Source: Burkholderia diffusa
GTDB lineage: Bacteria > Pseudomonadota > Gammaproteobacteria > Burkholderiales > Burkholderiaceae
Direction of reading: 5' to 3'
Assembly (NCBI RefSeq): GCF_001718315.1
Contig: NZ_CP013363.1
Coordinates: 1 to 64,000 of the forward strand
Length of the DNA: 64,000 nt
Position numbers and translations under genes: made by a program. Shown one piece after another: positions 1 through 8,116 of the stretch (its first letter is position 1; each line of letters starts with the position of its first letter). The notes beneath the pieces are model-generated. The model saw only the letters and a program-made list of their open reading frames with translations. It did not search any database and was not told where the DNA came from.

Positions 1-1365
1 TCAGGCGGCCCGAGACTGGTTCAGGGTAAATGACAGCAGGTCGCCGTCGGTCGGCTCGCCCCAGGTCTTCTGGGCGAGCCAGTCGAAAAACGCCGTCTCG
101 GCCAGCTTCGAATCGAGACCGCGCTTGCGCCAGTCGTCGCGCAGGTGCGAGCCCATCGTCGGCAACACCTCCGACTCGAACGACTCACGCGCCACTTCGC
201 GTTCCGCGTCGCCCTGCTCCTCGTACAACACCTTCGCTTCCTTGCGGCGGAACGCCGCGAATTCGCTCAACAGACGCGCCTTCAAATCGTCCGGCTGCGC
301 CGAGACGGCCTTCGCGGCAGGCGTGCCGGAAGGCAGCGTGTCGACGGACTCGACCGGCGGCGCATAACCCTTCTTCAGCGCATCCTTGAACAACGCGGGC
401 GCACTGCGCACCGGTGGCAGCGTCGTGCTGCGCATCCGCTGCTCGGTCATCTGCAGCGCGGCGCGAATCCGGTTTTCCTCGCTGTCCGCGTAGAGCGTCT
501 GCGCTTCCTTGAGCGGAATCCCGAGCTTCACCATCCGGTCGACCAGCGTGCTGTCGAACACGTTCGGATGCTCGTCGAGCGCGAGCATCGGCTGTTTGCG
601 CTCGGTCACGCGGAACTGGATCTCCGCGACCCGCCGCCCTTCGCGATGCTCGATCAGCTCGACGAAGATGTTGGTGACCGCATTGACCTCGGCGATCGCC
701 GGACGCAGGTAGTCGCGCTTGAAGTACTTGTACTCGCGCTTCGCCTCGTCGCCGGCCTCCGTATCCGGCGTGCCCGACAGGATCGGCCGCCACCATTCCC
801 ACGGCTCGCGCATCGTCAGGTGGCTCGGGTTCGTCAGATAACGCACGCAGATTTCGTAGAGCGCAAGACCAGCGCTGCTGCGCAGCTGGCTTTGGAACTG
901 AAGGCTCAGACGCGCGTACTGGACCGGGTCGAGCAGCTTCTTCTTGATCTTCGGTGCAAATGAGAATTCGACCCACACGCGGCGGGTGGCCGGATCCTCG
1001 AGAATTTCGGCATCGGCGATCAGTGTCGAGATCCCCCACTTGCGGCCCGGCTTCTGGCTCGACGTCCCCGTACTCCATTCGACCTGGACCGACACCATAC
1101 GGCGCAGGTGTTCCTTCACCAGAGCAGTGTCGTTCGAATCGAAGGCGGAGTTGGCGACGATGTCCGACAGCAGCGCGCGATAGGTATCGCCCGAGTCGTC
1201 GGCCTGCTGCGCGACGGCGAGCAGAACGTTGAACAGCTTGCGGGTCAGGAGCGTGATCTTGCCGCTCTTCGGCTGAATTGCGATCGCCTCGACGGCCTTA
1301 CGCAATTCGGCTGAACTGGCACTCACCACATCCACATCGGTTTTCTTGGCGCGCTTCGTGGCCAT
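1..1365 (-). CDS. repA: Replication initiator protein RepA (Rep_3-type) of a secondary chromosome
   Basis: A 454-residue protein with the layout of plasmid-type Rep_3 initiators. These bind iterons through two winged-helix domains and open the origin. The first domain is about residues 35-150 (GKITLLTRKLFNVLL near the start) and the second about 150-265, ending near ELIEHREGRRVAEIQF. A charged C-terminal extension of about 190 residues makes it longer than most plasmid Rep proteins. It is transcribed away from the iteron field that begins 120 bp upstream of its ATG, as expected for an autoregulated initiator. The stop codon is the first triplet of the window, so the gene is complete. The family call is firm; chromosome rather than megaplasmid is inferred from the neighbours. 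Confidence 0.88.
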   Translation of the reverse strand: MATKRAKKTDVDVVSASSAELRKAVEAIAIQPKSGKITLLTRKLFNVLLAVAQQADDSGDTYRALLSDIVANSAFDSNDTALVKEHLRRMVSVQVEWSTGTSSQKPGRKWGISTLIADAEILEDPATRRVWVEFSFAPKIKKKLLDPVQYARLSLQFQSQLRSSAGLALYEICVRYLTNPSHLTMREPWEWWRPILSGTPDTEAGDEAKREYKYFKRDYLRPAIAEVNAVTNIFVELIEHREGRRVAEIQFRVTERKQPMLALDEHPNVFDSTLVDRMVKLGIPLKEAQTLYADSEENRIRAALQMTEQRMRSTTLPPVRSAPALFKDALKKGYAPPVESVDTLPSGTPAAKAVSAQPDDLKARLLSEFAAFRRKEAKVLYEEQGDAEREVARESFESEVLPTMGSHLRDDWRKRGLDSKLAETAFFDWLAQKTWGEPTDGDLLSFTLNQSRAA

Positions 1366-1486
1366 GCGTCAGGTCGGAGGAGAAGTTTCACGGAAGGATA
1401 GCGCCTGTGGTGATGTGCGTCCAGAACGACATGCTCACCATAGCCGGTGAAGTGCACACGCAAAACGGCACTCACCCCAACGCTCT

Positions 1487-2792
1487 CCCGAAAACCCTCA
1501 CCGGTCCGGATTTAAAGCGTTTCGGACTCATCCAGACGTGTCGCGGGATGCGCGGATTCACAGATTTTTGCCTGTGCTCGATACGTGCGACACTTGCTCC
1601 CGTATCGGCTCACCTTTCCTTTTGTCGTAATTTTACGACTGCGCTCCCGCGTCCTCGTCACAGGCCCGCCACTGGCTGTCGCGGCATCGGGCGGTAGGCC
1701 CGAAACGCCCTGTATGCATGTACAGGCGCGACTGACGGGGCAATCTCGACCGCCTCCGGTATCGAAAACCGGCATCGAAGAGAGATCCCGTGACGTCAAT
1801 CGAAGCCGTTTCACAAGCCCGGGCGCGCATTGTACAGCGCACAGAAACCGGTCGGTCCCGAAAATTCTCACCTTATCCGCTCGAAATTCTGTGACCCGGA
1901 TATCGACAAATCCCCGACACACGCGGGATCGGCAAGCAGGGCCTCCCGAAAAACCTCACCTTAGTGATAAAACCGGCGTTCTGGCAGATGTGGAAGTTGC
2001 TCCCGAAAAATCTCACCGTAACCGGCGCAGTATCAAAAATGTCAATGACATCCGATACTTATGTGCACCGGATGTTCCGCTGTGCCTGATGGCCATCCCC
2101 CGAAAAACCTCACCTTTACGGCACTCGGGTAGATGTGGCAGCCGTATGCCGACTCCCGAAAAATCTCACCTGTGCCAAAAAATGGCACAGCGAAAATCAG
2201 ATTTCCGCCAGTCCTGGTGGGCTTTCCAGCGAATTCGCCCCTCATGGGATCCCGAAAAGCCTCACCTTTGAGCAATTTTCGAGCAAATGCTGCTCCTGAA
2301 AAAACTCACCTATGAGGCATCCGAAGGCCTGTGATCGATGCCCCGAAAAAGCTCACCTTATCGGGATCCTGGCAGGAAAACCCGGATTTCGCTCCCGAAA
2401 AGCCTCACCTTTCGGTTCCCACAGTCTTCCCCGGGCACTTTTGCGGTGCAAAATGGCCGTCGTTTCCCGTAAATCCTCACAGCAAACTCCTGTGAACTCC
2501 CGTGAAACCTCACCTTTCCCGAAAACTGCCCAAAAGATAGGCAGAATAGGGGCAGGAAGAGGGTCCCGCAAATTCTCACCTATATCTGCACAGGCAGAAA
2601 ACTGTGCGTGTAGGCGCAGCATGGGTTCTGTGGCTGTGTGGCCCCGAAAAATCTCACCTTTGACGAATCTGGTGTTTCACTGTGATCCCGAATCCGCTCA
2701 CGATCCTTCCTGCATCGGCTCACGCAGATCCCCGAACCCCATCACTTCAGCTCCCGCAGAAGATCACCTTGGCTCCCGTAAAACTTCACCTT
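1487..2792 (+). repeat. Origin iteron array (about 20 copies, one orientation)
   Basis: Direct repeats of an 18-mer with consensus CCCGAAAAACCTCACCTT. The CCCG and CTCACC ends are conserved and the middle varies. Copies start at 1487, 1599, 1857, 1945, 2002, 2099, 2155, 2251, 2295, 2342, 2394, 2466, 2499, 2565, 2643, 2687, 2709 (weak), 2731, 2753 and 2775. All read the same way on the + strand. A subclass carries ATCGGCTCAC in place of the A-rich middle (1599, 2709 and the outlier 3058). Presumed RepA binding sites. Confidence 0.9.
2643..2792 (+). repeat. 22-bp-phased iteron core
   Basis: Within the array, copies at 2643, 2687, 2709, 2731, 2753 and 2775 lie on an exact 22-bp lattice. A very degenerate unit with TTCAC fills the 2665 position. 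Twenty-two bp is about two helical turns, so the sites lie on one face of the DNA. This is the part of the array next to the AT-rich stretch and DnaA box, which suggests it is the core origin, with the more loosely spaced left copies serving control. Confidence 0.75.
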
Positions 2793-2824
2793 GTCGGCCG
2801 GAGAGCCTTGATACATAAGGCTGA

Positions 2825-2890
2825 GCCGTGGCGTTAACGTTTTTAACTAAGGGTTCAAGGGTGTTTACTTCTAATACTCTCAAGACATCG
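2825..2890. other. AT-rich candidate unwinding element
   Basis: An AT-rich segment (runs such as AACGTTTTTAACTAAGG and TTTACTTCTAATACT) in otherwise GC-rich DNA, directly between the phased iterons and the DnaA-like box. Position and composition fit a DNA unwinding element. Inference only. Confidence 0.5.
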
Positions 2891-2899
2891 GTACCCGAG

Positions 2900-2908
2900 T
2901 TTTCCACA
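2900..2908 (+). promoter_or_regulatory. DnaA-box-like site
   Basis: TTTTCCACA differs by one base from the DnaA box TTATCCACA and lies just beyond the AT-rich segment, where many Rep-dependent origins recruit DnaA. It is the only close match I found in the origin region. Confidence 0.5.
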
Positions 2909-3185
2909 GAGACCCAACCCCGGAACACCAACTTGCTGCGATGAAGTCCGTCATGTGAAACAAATGCACTTTTTCGGGGCCTTCTCAAAAACACTTGTAG
3001 AACAAGGAGTTGTCTTCTTTTCTTCGCTTTGTTTCACGGAATTGAAGTGCTGGCTCGTCCGGATCGGCTCACAGACCCGATTTCTGCGCAGAGCGACGTA
3101 AATTCACCACGCTCCACAAAAACAAGTATCAAAAAACACGTATTTCGTTATGATCGCAACATATCAATGCCTGTGAGTCCTCCCC

Positions 3186-4367
3186 ATGACGCTGGATGAA
3201 ATGCGTGAAGTCATCCGTGAAGAACTGGAATCGCTCCGCGCGAGCGGCGCCCGCCGCCAGGAGCTGTCGCTGCATGCGTGCAAGCGGTTGTTCTTCGATC
3301 TCGGTATCCGACCGTCGGCTGCCAACGTTCGCGACCTGACCCAGACCGGCAGCGCCAGCGACATTCCAAAGGACATCGACCATTTCTGGGAACGGATCCG
3401 TTCCGCATCGAAAATTCGGCTCGACGGTGCGGCGATCCCGAAAGTGGTCGAAGAAAAGGCAGGCGCATTGCTCGGCGCGCTATATGAAGAGGCGTTGAAA
3501 GCAGCCAGGGAAAGCCTCGACGTCGATCGCGAACAGGTTCGCGCAGGTCTGACCGACGCGGAACAGCGGCTGCGCGACGCCATGGTTCGCCAGGAAACCC
3601 TCGAGGCCGCACTAACGCGCAGCGAAACCCGCAACGAGCAGCTGCAGGCGCGCGTGACCGAACTCGAAGTGCTGCTGGCGTCGCAATCGACACACGGTTC
3701 GGCAAACGAGGCGACGCTGCTCACCACGGTGGCCCGACTTGAAAAGGAACTGGCCGCCATGGCCGGCCGCGTCGACACCGAGCAAGCGCAGAACGCTACG
3801 CTGCGCGACCGCATCGACGCGCTGCAAGCCGAATTGCAGCAGCGCACCGAACACTATGCGCAGCAGATCAAGGATGCGGTAGCCGAAGCCGAACGCCGCG
3901 TCAAACCGATGCTGGTCGAGCTGGACTCGCTGCGCAGCATGGCGTCGACCTACCAGAGCGGTTTGCGCGACGTACAGCGCAAGGAATTTGATTTTCTTCA
4001 ACAACTGAGTTCGGCCAAGGCCCGCGCGGACCGGCTCGAAGAACAGCTACGCACCCAGAGCGACGAACTGGACCGTGCGACGCGCGATGTGAATACGCTG
4101 CGCGCGAGCCGCGGGATGCACCCGGAGATTTCCGCGCTGATTCGGCGCCTGGCCGATGCGGGTCAGCTCGATGCGGAAGCGTTTTCCGCGATCGGGACGT
4201 CACTGGACCATGAGATTCCGGTGCCGACTCAGTGTCCGCGTTGCGACGGCGAACCGGAGTTGTCGCACGGTGACGACGGGTTCGAAGTGTCGTGCCCCGA
4301 ATGCGAACATGCGTCGGGGCCCTGGCCGTCCCGATTCGAAGCGATCGCGCGCTTTGCGCGCGACTGA
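3186..4367 (+). CDS. KfrA-like coiled-coil DNA-binding protein with C-terminal zinc ribbon
   Basis: A 393-residue protein. Residues 1-115 resemble the KfrA N-terminal DNA-binding domain of plasmid partition accessory proteins. Residues 115-325 are a long alanine/glutamate/arginine-rich coiled coil. The end carries CPRC and CPEC pairs (about residues 350-378), a putative zinc ribbon not usual in plasmid KfrA. KfrA proteins bind their own promoters and help organise plasmid DNA for segregation. Its place beside the origin, divergent from repA, fits a chromosome-specific architecture or partition accessory. A TATGAT -10-like hexamer lies at 3149-3154. Family assignment is good; the role is inferred. 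Confidence 0.75.
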   Translation: MTLDEMREVIREELESLRASGARRQELSLHACKRLFFDLGIRPSAANVRDLTQTGSASDIPKDIDHFWERIRSASKIRLDGAAIPKVVEEKAGALLGALYEEALKAARESLDVDREQVRAGLTDAEQRLRDAMVRQETLEAALTRSETRNEQLQARVTELEVLLASQSTHGSANEATLLTTVARLEKELAAMAGRVDTEQAQNATLRDRIDALQAELQQRTEHYAQQIKDAVAEAERRVKPMLVELDSLRSMASTYQSGLRDVQRKEFDFLQQLSSAKARADRLEEQLRTQSDELDRATRDVNTLRASRGMHPEISALIRRLADAGQLDAEAFSAIGTSLDHEIPVPTQCPRCDGEPELSHGDDGFEVSCPECEHASGPWPSRFEAIARFARD

Positions 4368-4392
4368 CGTGTCGCCTGGCACAGTGATTCCA

Positions 4393-4434
4393 CAGGTGAG
4401 GCGATTCGGGATGCGTAAGGTGAGGTTCTTCGGG
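4393..4434 (-). repeat. Satellite iteron pair, inverted relative to the origin
   Basis: Two 18-mers, CAGGTGAGGCGATTCGGG (4393-4410) and AAGGTGAGGTTCTTCGGG (4417-4434), are reverse complements of the origin iteron. A third, poor copy may start at 4444. They occupy the gap between the convergent kfrA-like and recombinase genes. Confidence 0.8.
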
Positions 4435-4506
4435 AGCTGCGAAACGGTGAGGCTACGCCGCAGAAGGCTGCTCACGGATCATGTCGCGTGAGCAGCCGGC
4501 TCGGCA

Positions 4507-5520
4507 TCAGTGAGTTTCGTCCTGCTCGAACGCGTCACCATTCGCGAGATCATCGCGCCAGTTTTTCCATGCGCGGTGAAGACGGTTCGACGAGATCGGC
4601 CGCATGAAACCGAGCCATTTGCCGACCCGCTCGGGTGGCACGTCGTGTTCGAACAGTTCGGCTGCGTAAGTGTTGCGCAGCGTTTGCGGGCTCGCGCGCG
4701 CGGTGCGTGACGACGTGAGCCCCGCAGATTCGACGATCGCATCGATCGCGCGCAGCATCGTCGCCTTGTGCATTGGCCGCCCGGCGTGCGATGCCGGGAA
4801 CACGAGCTCGCCTGGAATCTCCTGGCGCTTGCGCTCTAGAAGCCATGCTTCGAGCAACGCGATTGCGAATGAGGCCAGATGGGTTTCGCGCGCGAAATCG
4901 GGATGCGTCGACGGGATCTGCAGCGATGTACCGCTCGCATTGATGCAACTAATCGTGAGCACGCGTGCTTCGCCGGTTTTCACGCCGGCACCGAGAAATG
5001 CGGCGACGAGCGCGCGGTCGCGTCGCTCCTTCCAGTATGCGGAGCCGGATACGCCAATCGGTGAAAACAGGTAGGCCAGCAACTTCGCACGTTCGTTTGG
5101 TGTCAGGAAGCCGGTCGGCTCGTTGTCGCGGGCCTGGCGCCAGTTCGCTTCGCCATCCTGAGCAATGAAGCGCGCCGGGTTGGTGGACGCGAGCTCGGTG
5201 CGCCGGATGTGGTCGAGAACGCGTTCGATCAGCCGCAAATAACGCATTCGCTGCGTCTTCCGGATGGGAAGCTCGCTGACGAAATTCGCGATCGTTGCGG
5301 TATCGACCGTGGCCAGGTTTTTCTGATGTATGCGCAGCCATGCGAGAAAGGCGCCCCATTGTGCACGGTAGACGTCGGCCGACGAACGGCGGTAGTCCTG
5401 CATGGCAAGCCAGGCGTCGAACGCGGCTTCGGGCGCGACGATCCAGTCGGCTGCACCGCGGTCGAACAAATCCTTTTCTTCCGGGCGAACGGGCGTGTCG
5501 GGGGACGGTGGAAGGGACAT
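4507..5520 (-). CDS. Degenerate tyrosine recombinase (XerC/D-like), probably catalytically dead
   Basis: A 337-residue protein with the phage-integrase fold order: SAM-like core-binding domain (about residues 35-125) and a catalytic-like domain (140-320). The usual active-site positions are changed. The first arginine box reads GAGVKTGEARVL, with Lys181 where Arg is expected. The H-x-x-R box reads SPQTLR, keeping Arg282 but lacking His. LGH is LGF (303-305), and no tyrosine follows that could be the nucleophile. The frame is intact, so it is more likely a repurposed DNA-binding protein than a fresh pseudogene. Location beside the origin suggests a replicon-maintenance role. The function is not known to me. 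Confidence 0.7.
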   Translation of the reverse strand: MSLPPSPDTPVRPEEKDLFDRGAADWIVAPEAAFDAWLAMQDYRRSSADVYRAQWGAFLAWLRIHQKNLATVDTATIANFVSELPIRKTQRMRYLRLIERVLDHIRRTELASTNPARFIAQDGEANWRQARDNEPTGFLTPNERAKLLAYLFSPIGVSGSAYWKERRDRALVAAFLGAGVKTGEARVLTISCINASGTSLQIPSTHPDFARETHLASFAIALLEAWLLERKRQEIPGELVFPASHAGRPMHKATMLRAIDAIVESAGLTSSRTARASPQTLRNTYAAELFEHDVPPERVGKWLGFMRPISSNRLHRAWKNWRDDLANGDAFEQDETH

Positions 5521-5622
5521 GTTATTTATTCCGTTAGTTGCGTATATGGTAACCCTATCCGCAACGTCGCGACCGGCAGGATGCGCGAGCCGGCCGCCGT
5601 GTCGATCAGCCGGGGCCTGTCG

Positions 5623-6000
5623 TCAGTCGCCCCACGCCTTGGAAGGGCGATGGGCACGCTCGCGGGCGGCTGTCTCCTGCGACCTGGCCGCAGCTTCATA
5701 CGCGAGGACCGCGAACGAGAAGACAGCGGGCAGCGCATTCGATCGTCCGAAGTCGATCGGATCGTCCGTTTCCGGAAAGGTCATGTCAGGTGGCCGTTCG
5801 AACAACTGGCGCATGCCGGCTTCGTGCCGGCTGGCAAAGCCGAGATCGGCGAGCGCCTCGGCTTCGATGGCGTGCAGCAGGCGCCACGACAGCGGGACGC
5901 GCTGATGAATGTAGCGTCCGGCTATGTGGCGAACAATCAACTCCAGGTCGTGCGCGGCAGCCTTGAAGCTGAGCGCGGCCAAATCTTGTTCTTCTGTCAT
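5623..6000 (-). CDS. Small protein of unknown function behind a LexA-type box
   Basis: I do not recognise this 125-residue protein, which starts MTEEQDLAALSFKAAAHDL. It looks soluble and mostly helical (AHDLELIVRHIAGRYIH, LLHAIEAEALADLGF), with a charged alanine-rich C-terminus and no signal peptide or membrane segment. The ATG at 6000 is preferred to an upstream start at 6102, because that longer frame would run through the LexA-like site. The site at 6073-6092 is about 75 bp upstream of the ATG, so the gene is probably induced by DNA damage. It stands alone between the recombinase and XRE-regulator genes. Confidence 0.6.
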   Translation of the reverse strand: MTEEQDLAALSFKAAAHDLELIVRHIAGRYIHQRVPLSWRLLHAIEAEALADLGFASRHEAGMRQLFERPPDMTFPETDDPIDFGRSNALPAVFSFAVLAYEAAARSQETAARERAHRPSKAWGD

Positions 6001-6072
6001 CGCAGGCTCCTGTCGACCGGAGCCCGCGCCTCGGTGCGCCGACCCCGGCCAATGCATGGCGGAATGTCCGTA

Positions 6073-6092
6073 TACTGTACAAACATACAGTA
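6073..6092. promoter_or_regulatory. LexA (SOS) box
   Basis: TACTGTACAAACATACAGTA has the CTGT-N8-ACAG core with TA flanks, as in the E. coli-type LexA consensus, and its outer arms are perfectly symmetrical. It is placed to control the small gene at 5623-6000. Confidence 0.75.
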
Positions 6093-6130
6093 TTTTCCGC
6101 AACTGGCCTTTCGGCCAGCTATCCGCATCG

Positions 6131-6742
6131 TCAGCGATGGATCACGATCAGTAGTGCGCGCGCTTCGGCCTTGCCAGGATTGCGGATCGCGTGCGGCGCG
6201 TCGGCCGGGTAGCGTGCGGTGTCGCCCGCTTTCAGGCGTCGGCTCGCCGCCGCAGCTTCGATTTCCATCGCGCCCTGCAGTACGGTGAGGTGCTCGCGCG
6301 TTCCGGGTTCGTGCGCGTTCGACACGAGCGCGCCGCCCCCCGGCAGCGTCAGTTCGTACCACTCGAACTTGCCGGCCAGGTCGATCGGGCCCCATACGCG
6401 CAATTGATAGCGGCCGTCGTGGCCGGCGAGCGTCGGGATGTCGTGCGGGCCGTCCACGCGAATCGTCTCCGGCGCCTTCGGCTGAGAGAACAGCTCGTCG
6501 AGCGTGATCCCGAGCGCATTCGTGAGCCGCCATGCAACCGCGATCGTCGGATTGGCCTTGTCGCGCTCGATCTCGGAGAGCATCGACTTCGATACGCCGG
6601 CTGCGCGCGACAGGTCGTCGAGGGTCAGCCGGCGCTCGTTGCGCAGGCGCTGGATTTGCTCGCCGACGCGCGGCGGCGTCACGCCCGGCGGCTGCGGTGC
6701 GGCGCCGGAAGGCGTGCGCCGCGACGCGGAGGAACTTGCCAT
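6131..6742 (-). CDS. XRE-family regulator with C-terminal cupin domain
   Basis: A 203-residue protein. After a disordered proline-rich N-terminus, residues 27-82 form an XRE helix-turn-helix (LTLDDLSRAAGVSKSMLSEIERDKANPTI). Residues 110-200 form a cupin effector domain (GGGALVSNAHEPGTREHLTVLQGAMEIE). Such proteins sense small ligands and control adjacent metabolic genes. It is divergent from kbl-tdh across 160 bp that contain paired repeats at 6767-6802, so it is the likely regulator of threonine catabolism here. The specific ligand is unknown. Confidence 0.85.
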   Translation of the reverse strand: MASSSASRRTPSGAAPQPPGVTPPRVGEQIQRLRNERRLTLDDLSRAAGVSKSMLSEIERDKANPTIAVAWRLTNALGITLDELFSQPKAPETIRVDGPHDIPTLAGHDGRYQLRVWGPIDLAGKFEWYELTLPGGGALVSNAHEPGTREHLTVLQGAMEIEAAAASRRLKAGDTARYPADAPHAIRNPGKAEARALLIVIHR

Positions 6743-6766
6743 TTGGTTTCCGTTCGCTTAGAGTTG

Positions 6767-6802
6767 TTCGGTATTTCGAATACTAGTTCGGAATATCGGA
6801 TA
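6767..6802. promoter_or_regulatory. Paired operator-like repeats upstream of the XRE-cupin gene and kbl
   Basis: Two related 16-mers, TTCGGTATTTCGAATA (6767-6782) and TTCGGAATATCGGATA (6787-6802), are spaced 20 bp start to start in the divergent intergenic region. Each has partial dyad symmetry. The best candidate ligand is the adjacent XRE-cupin regulator. Confidence 0.5.
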
Positions 6803-6903
6803 AATGCGGTCAACCGAACGACCGACTATAACAGTAGCAGGCCGTTGGGCTGCCGCCACGAGCGGCGCGCGGCGGATTGCGAATCCCTGTCAGGAGCTTT
6901 GCG

Positions 6904-8103
6904 ATGCGTGATGCCTTTCTCGCCCAGGTGCGCGGGACGCTCGACCAGATCCGCGCGGACGGTTTTTACAAGACCGAGCGCGAGATCGCGAGTCCCCAGG
7001 CGGCGGCCGTGCGGCTCGCCAGCGGTGCCGGCGTGCTGAATTTCTGCGCGAACAACTATCTGGGTCTGGCGAATGACCCGCGCCTGATCGCCGCGGCGCA
7101 GGCCGGTCTCGACCAGGACGGCTTCGGCATGGCGTCGGTGCGCTTCATCTGCGGCACGCAAACCGTGCACAAGCAGCTCGAAAGCGCGCTGGCGTCGTTT
7201 CTCGGCACGGAAGACAGCATCCTCTATTCGAGCTGCTTCGATGCGAATGGCGGCCTGTTCGAGACGCTGCTCGACGAGAACGACGCGGTGATCAGCGACG
7301 AGCTGAACCACGCGAGCATCATCGACGGCATCCGCCTCTGCAAGGCGAAGCGCTTCCGCTACAAGAACAACGACCTGTCCGACCTCGAGGCGAAGCTGAA
7401 GGAGGCCGACGCAGCGGGCGCGCGCCACAAGTTGATCGCGACCGACGGCGTGTTTTCGATGGACGGCATCATCGCCGACCTGAAAGGCATCTGTGACCTC
7501 GCCGATCGTTACGGCGCACTCGTCATGGTGGACGATTCGCACGCGGTCGGCTTCATCGGCGCGCATGGTCGCGGTACGCCCGAGCACTGCGGTGTCGACG
7601 GTCGCGTCGATATCATCACCGGCACGCTCGGCAAGGCGCTGGGCGGTGCATCGGGCGGCTATGTCGCGGCCCGCCGCGAGATCGTCGAATTGCTGCGCCA
7701 GCGTTCGCGCCCGTACCTGTTCTCGAACACGCTGACGCCGAGCATCGCCGCGGCGTCACTGAAGGTGCTGGAACTGCTCGGCAGCGACGAAGGCGCGAAG
7801 TTGCGCGAACGCGTGCGCGAGAACGGTGCACGTTTCCGCGAGCAGATGACTGCCGCGGGTTTCACGCTCGTGCCGGGTGCGCATCCGATCATCCCGGTGA
7901 TGCTCGGTGACGCGCAGCTTGCAACCAGGATGGCTGACAAGTTGCTCGAAGAAGGTGTCTACGTGATCGGCTTCTCGTTCCCGGTCGTGCCGCGCGGTCG
8001 CGCACGCATCCGCACGCAGATGAGCGCCGCGCATACGCCCGAACAGATCGATCGGACGGTCGCCGCGTTCGTGCGCGTCGGCAAGTCTCTCGGCATCGTC
8101 TGA
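6904..8103 (+). CDS. kbl: 2-amino-3-ketobutyrate coenzyme A ligase (glycine C-acetyltransferase)
   Basis: A 399-residue PLP enzyme of the alpha-oxoamine synthase family, the usual length. It cleaves 2-amino-3-ketobutyrate with CoA to glycine and acetyl-CoA. Visible signatures are [11 protein letters not shown] near the N-terminus and GTLGKALGG, whose lysine is residue 244, the PLP-binding position known in the E. coli enzyme. The ATG at 6904 follows an AGGAG motif and matches the family N-terminus; an in-frame ATG 27 bp upstream lacks this. tdh follows after 13 bp, completing the threonine-to-glycine pathway. Confidence 0.96.
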   Translation: MRDAFLAQVRGTLDQIRADGFYKTEREIASPQAAAVRLASGAGVLNFCANNYLGLANDPRLIAAAQAGLDQDGFGMASVRFICGTQTVHKQLESALASFLGTEDSILYSSCFDANGGLFETLLDENDAVISDELNHASIIDGIRLCKAKRFRYKNNDLSDLEAKLKEADAAGARHKLIATDGVFSMDGIIADLKGICDLADRYGALVMVDDSHAVGFIGAHGRGTPEHCGVDGRVDIITGTLGKALGGASGGYVAARREIVELLRQRSRPYLFSNTLTPSIAAASLKVLELLGSDEGAKLRERVRENGARFREQMTAAGFTLVPGAHPIIPVMLGDAQLATRMADKLLEEGVYVIGFSFPVVPRGRARIRTQMSAAHTPEQIDRTVAAFVRVGKSLGIV

Positions 8104-8116
8104 CGGAGGCGCGAAC

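Larger units (their letters stand above)
1366..3185. other. Replication origin region
   Basis: About 1.8 kb without a convincing gene between divergent repA and the kfrA-like gene. It holds about 20 copies of an 18-bp iteron (1487-2792), a DnaA-box-like 9-mer (2900-2908), an AT-rich stretch (about 2825-2890) and an outlying degenerate iteron at 3058-3075. Open frames here are artefacts of the repeats. Initiator gene, iterons, AT-rich segment and DnaA box together define a Rep-dependent origin. No parS palindrome could be recognised. Confidence 0.85.

Noticed and set aside
1487..2792. Regular repeats that could suggest a CRISPR array
   Set aside because: The 18-bp units vary in sequence, the spacing is irregular except for a 22-bp part, and there are no unique spacers of constant length or cas genes. 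They fit initiator iterons.
1585..2818. Open frames across the origin region
   Set aside because: They are translations of the iteron repeats, with repeated EKPHL/RKTSP-type peptides and no family features.
1366..3185. parS centromere site
   Set aside because: No 16-bp palindrome of the kind known for Burkholderia ParB could be found by eye; the partition locus is probably outside the window.
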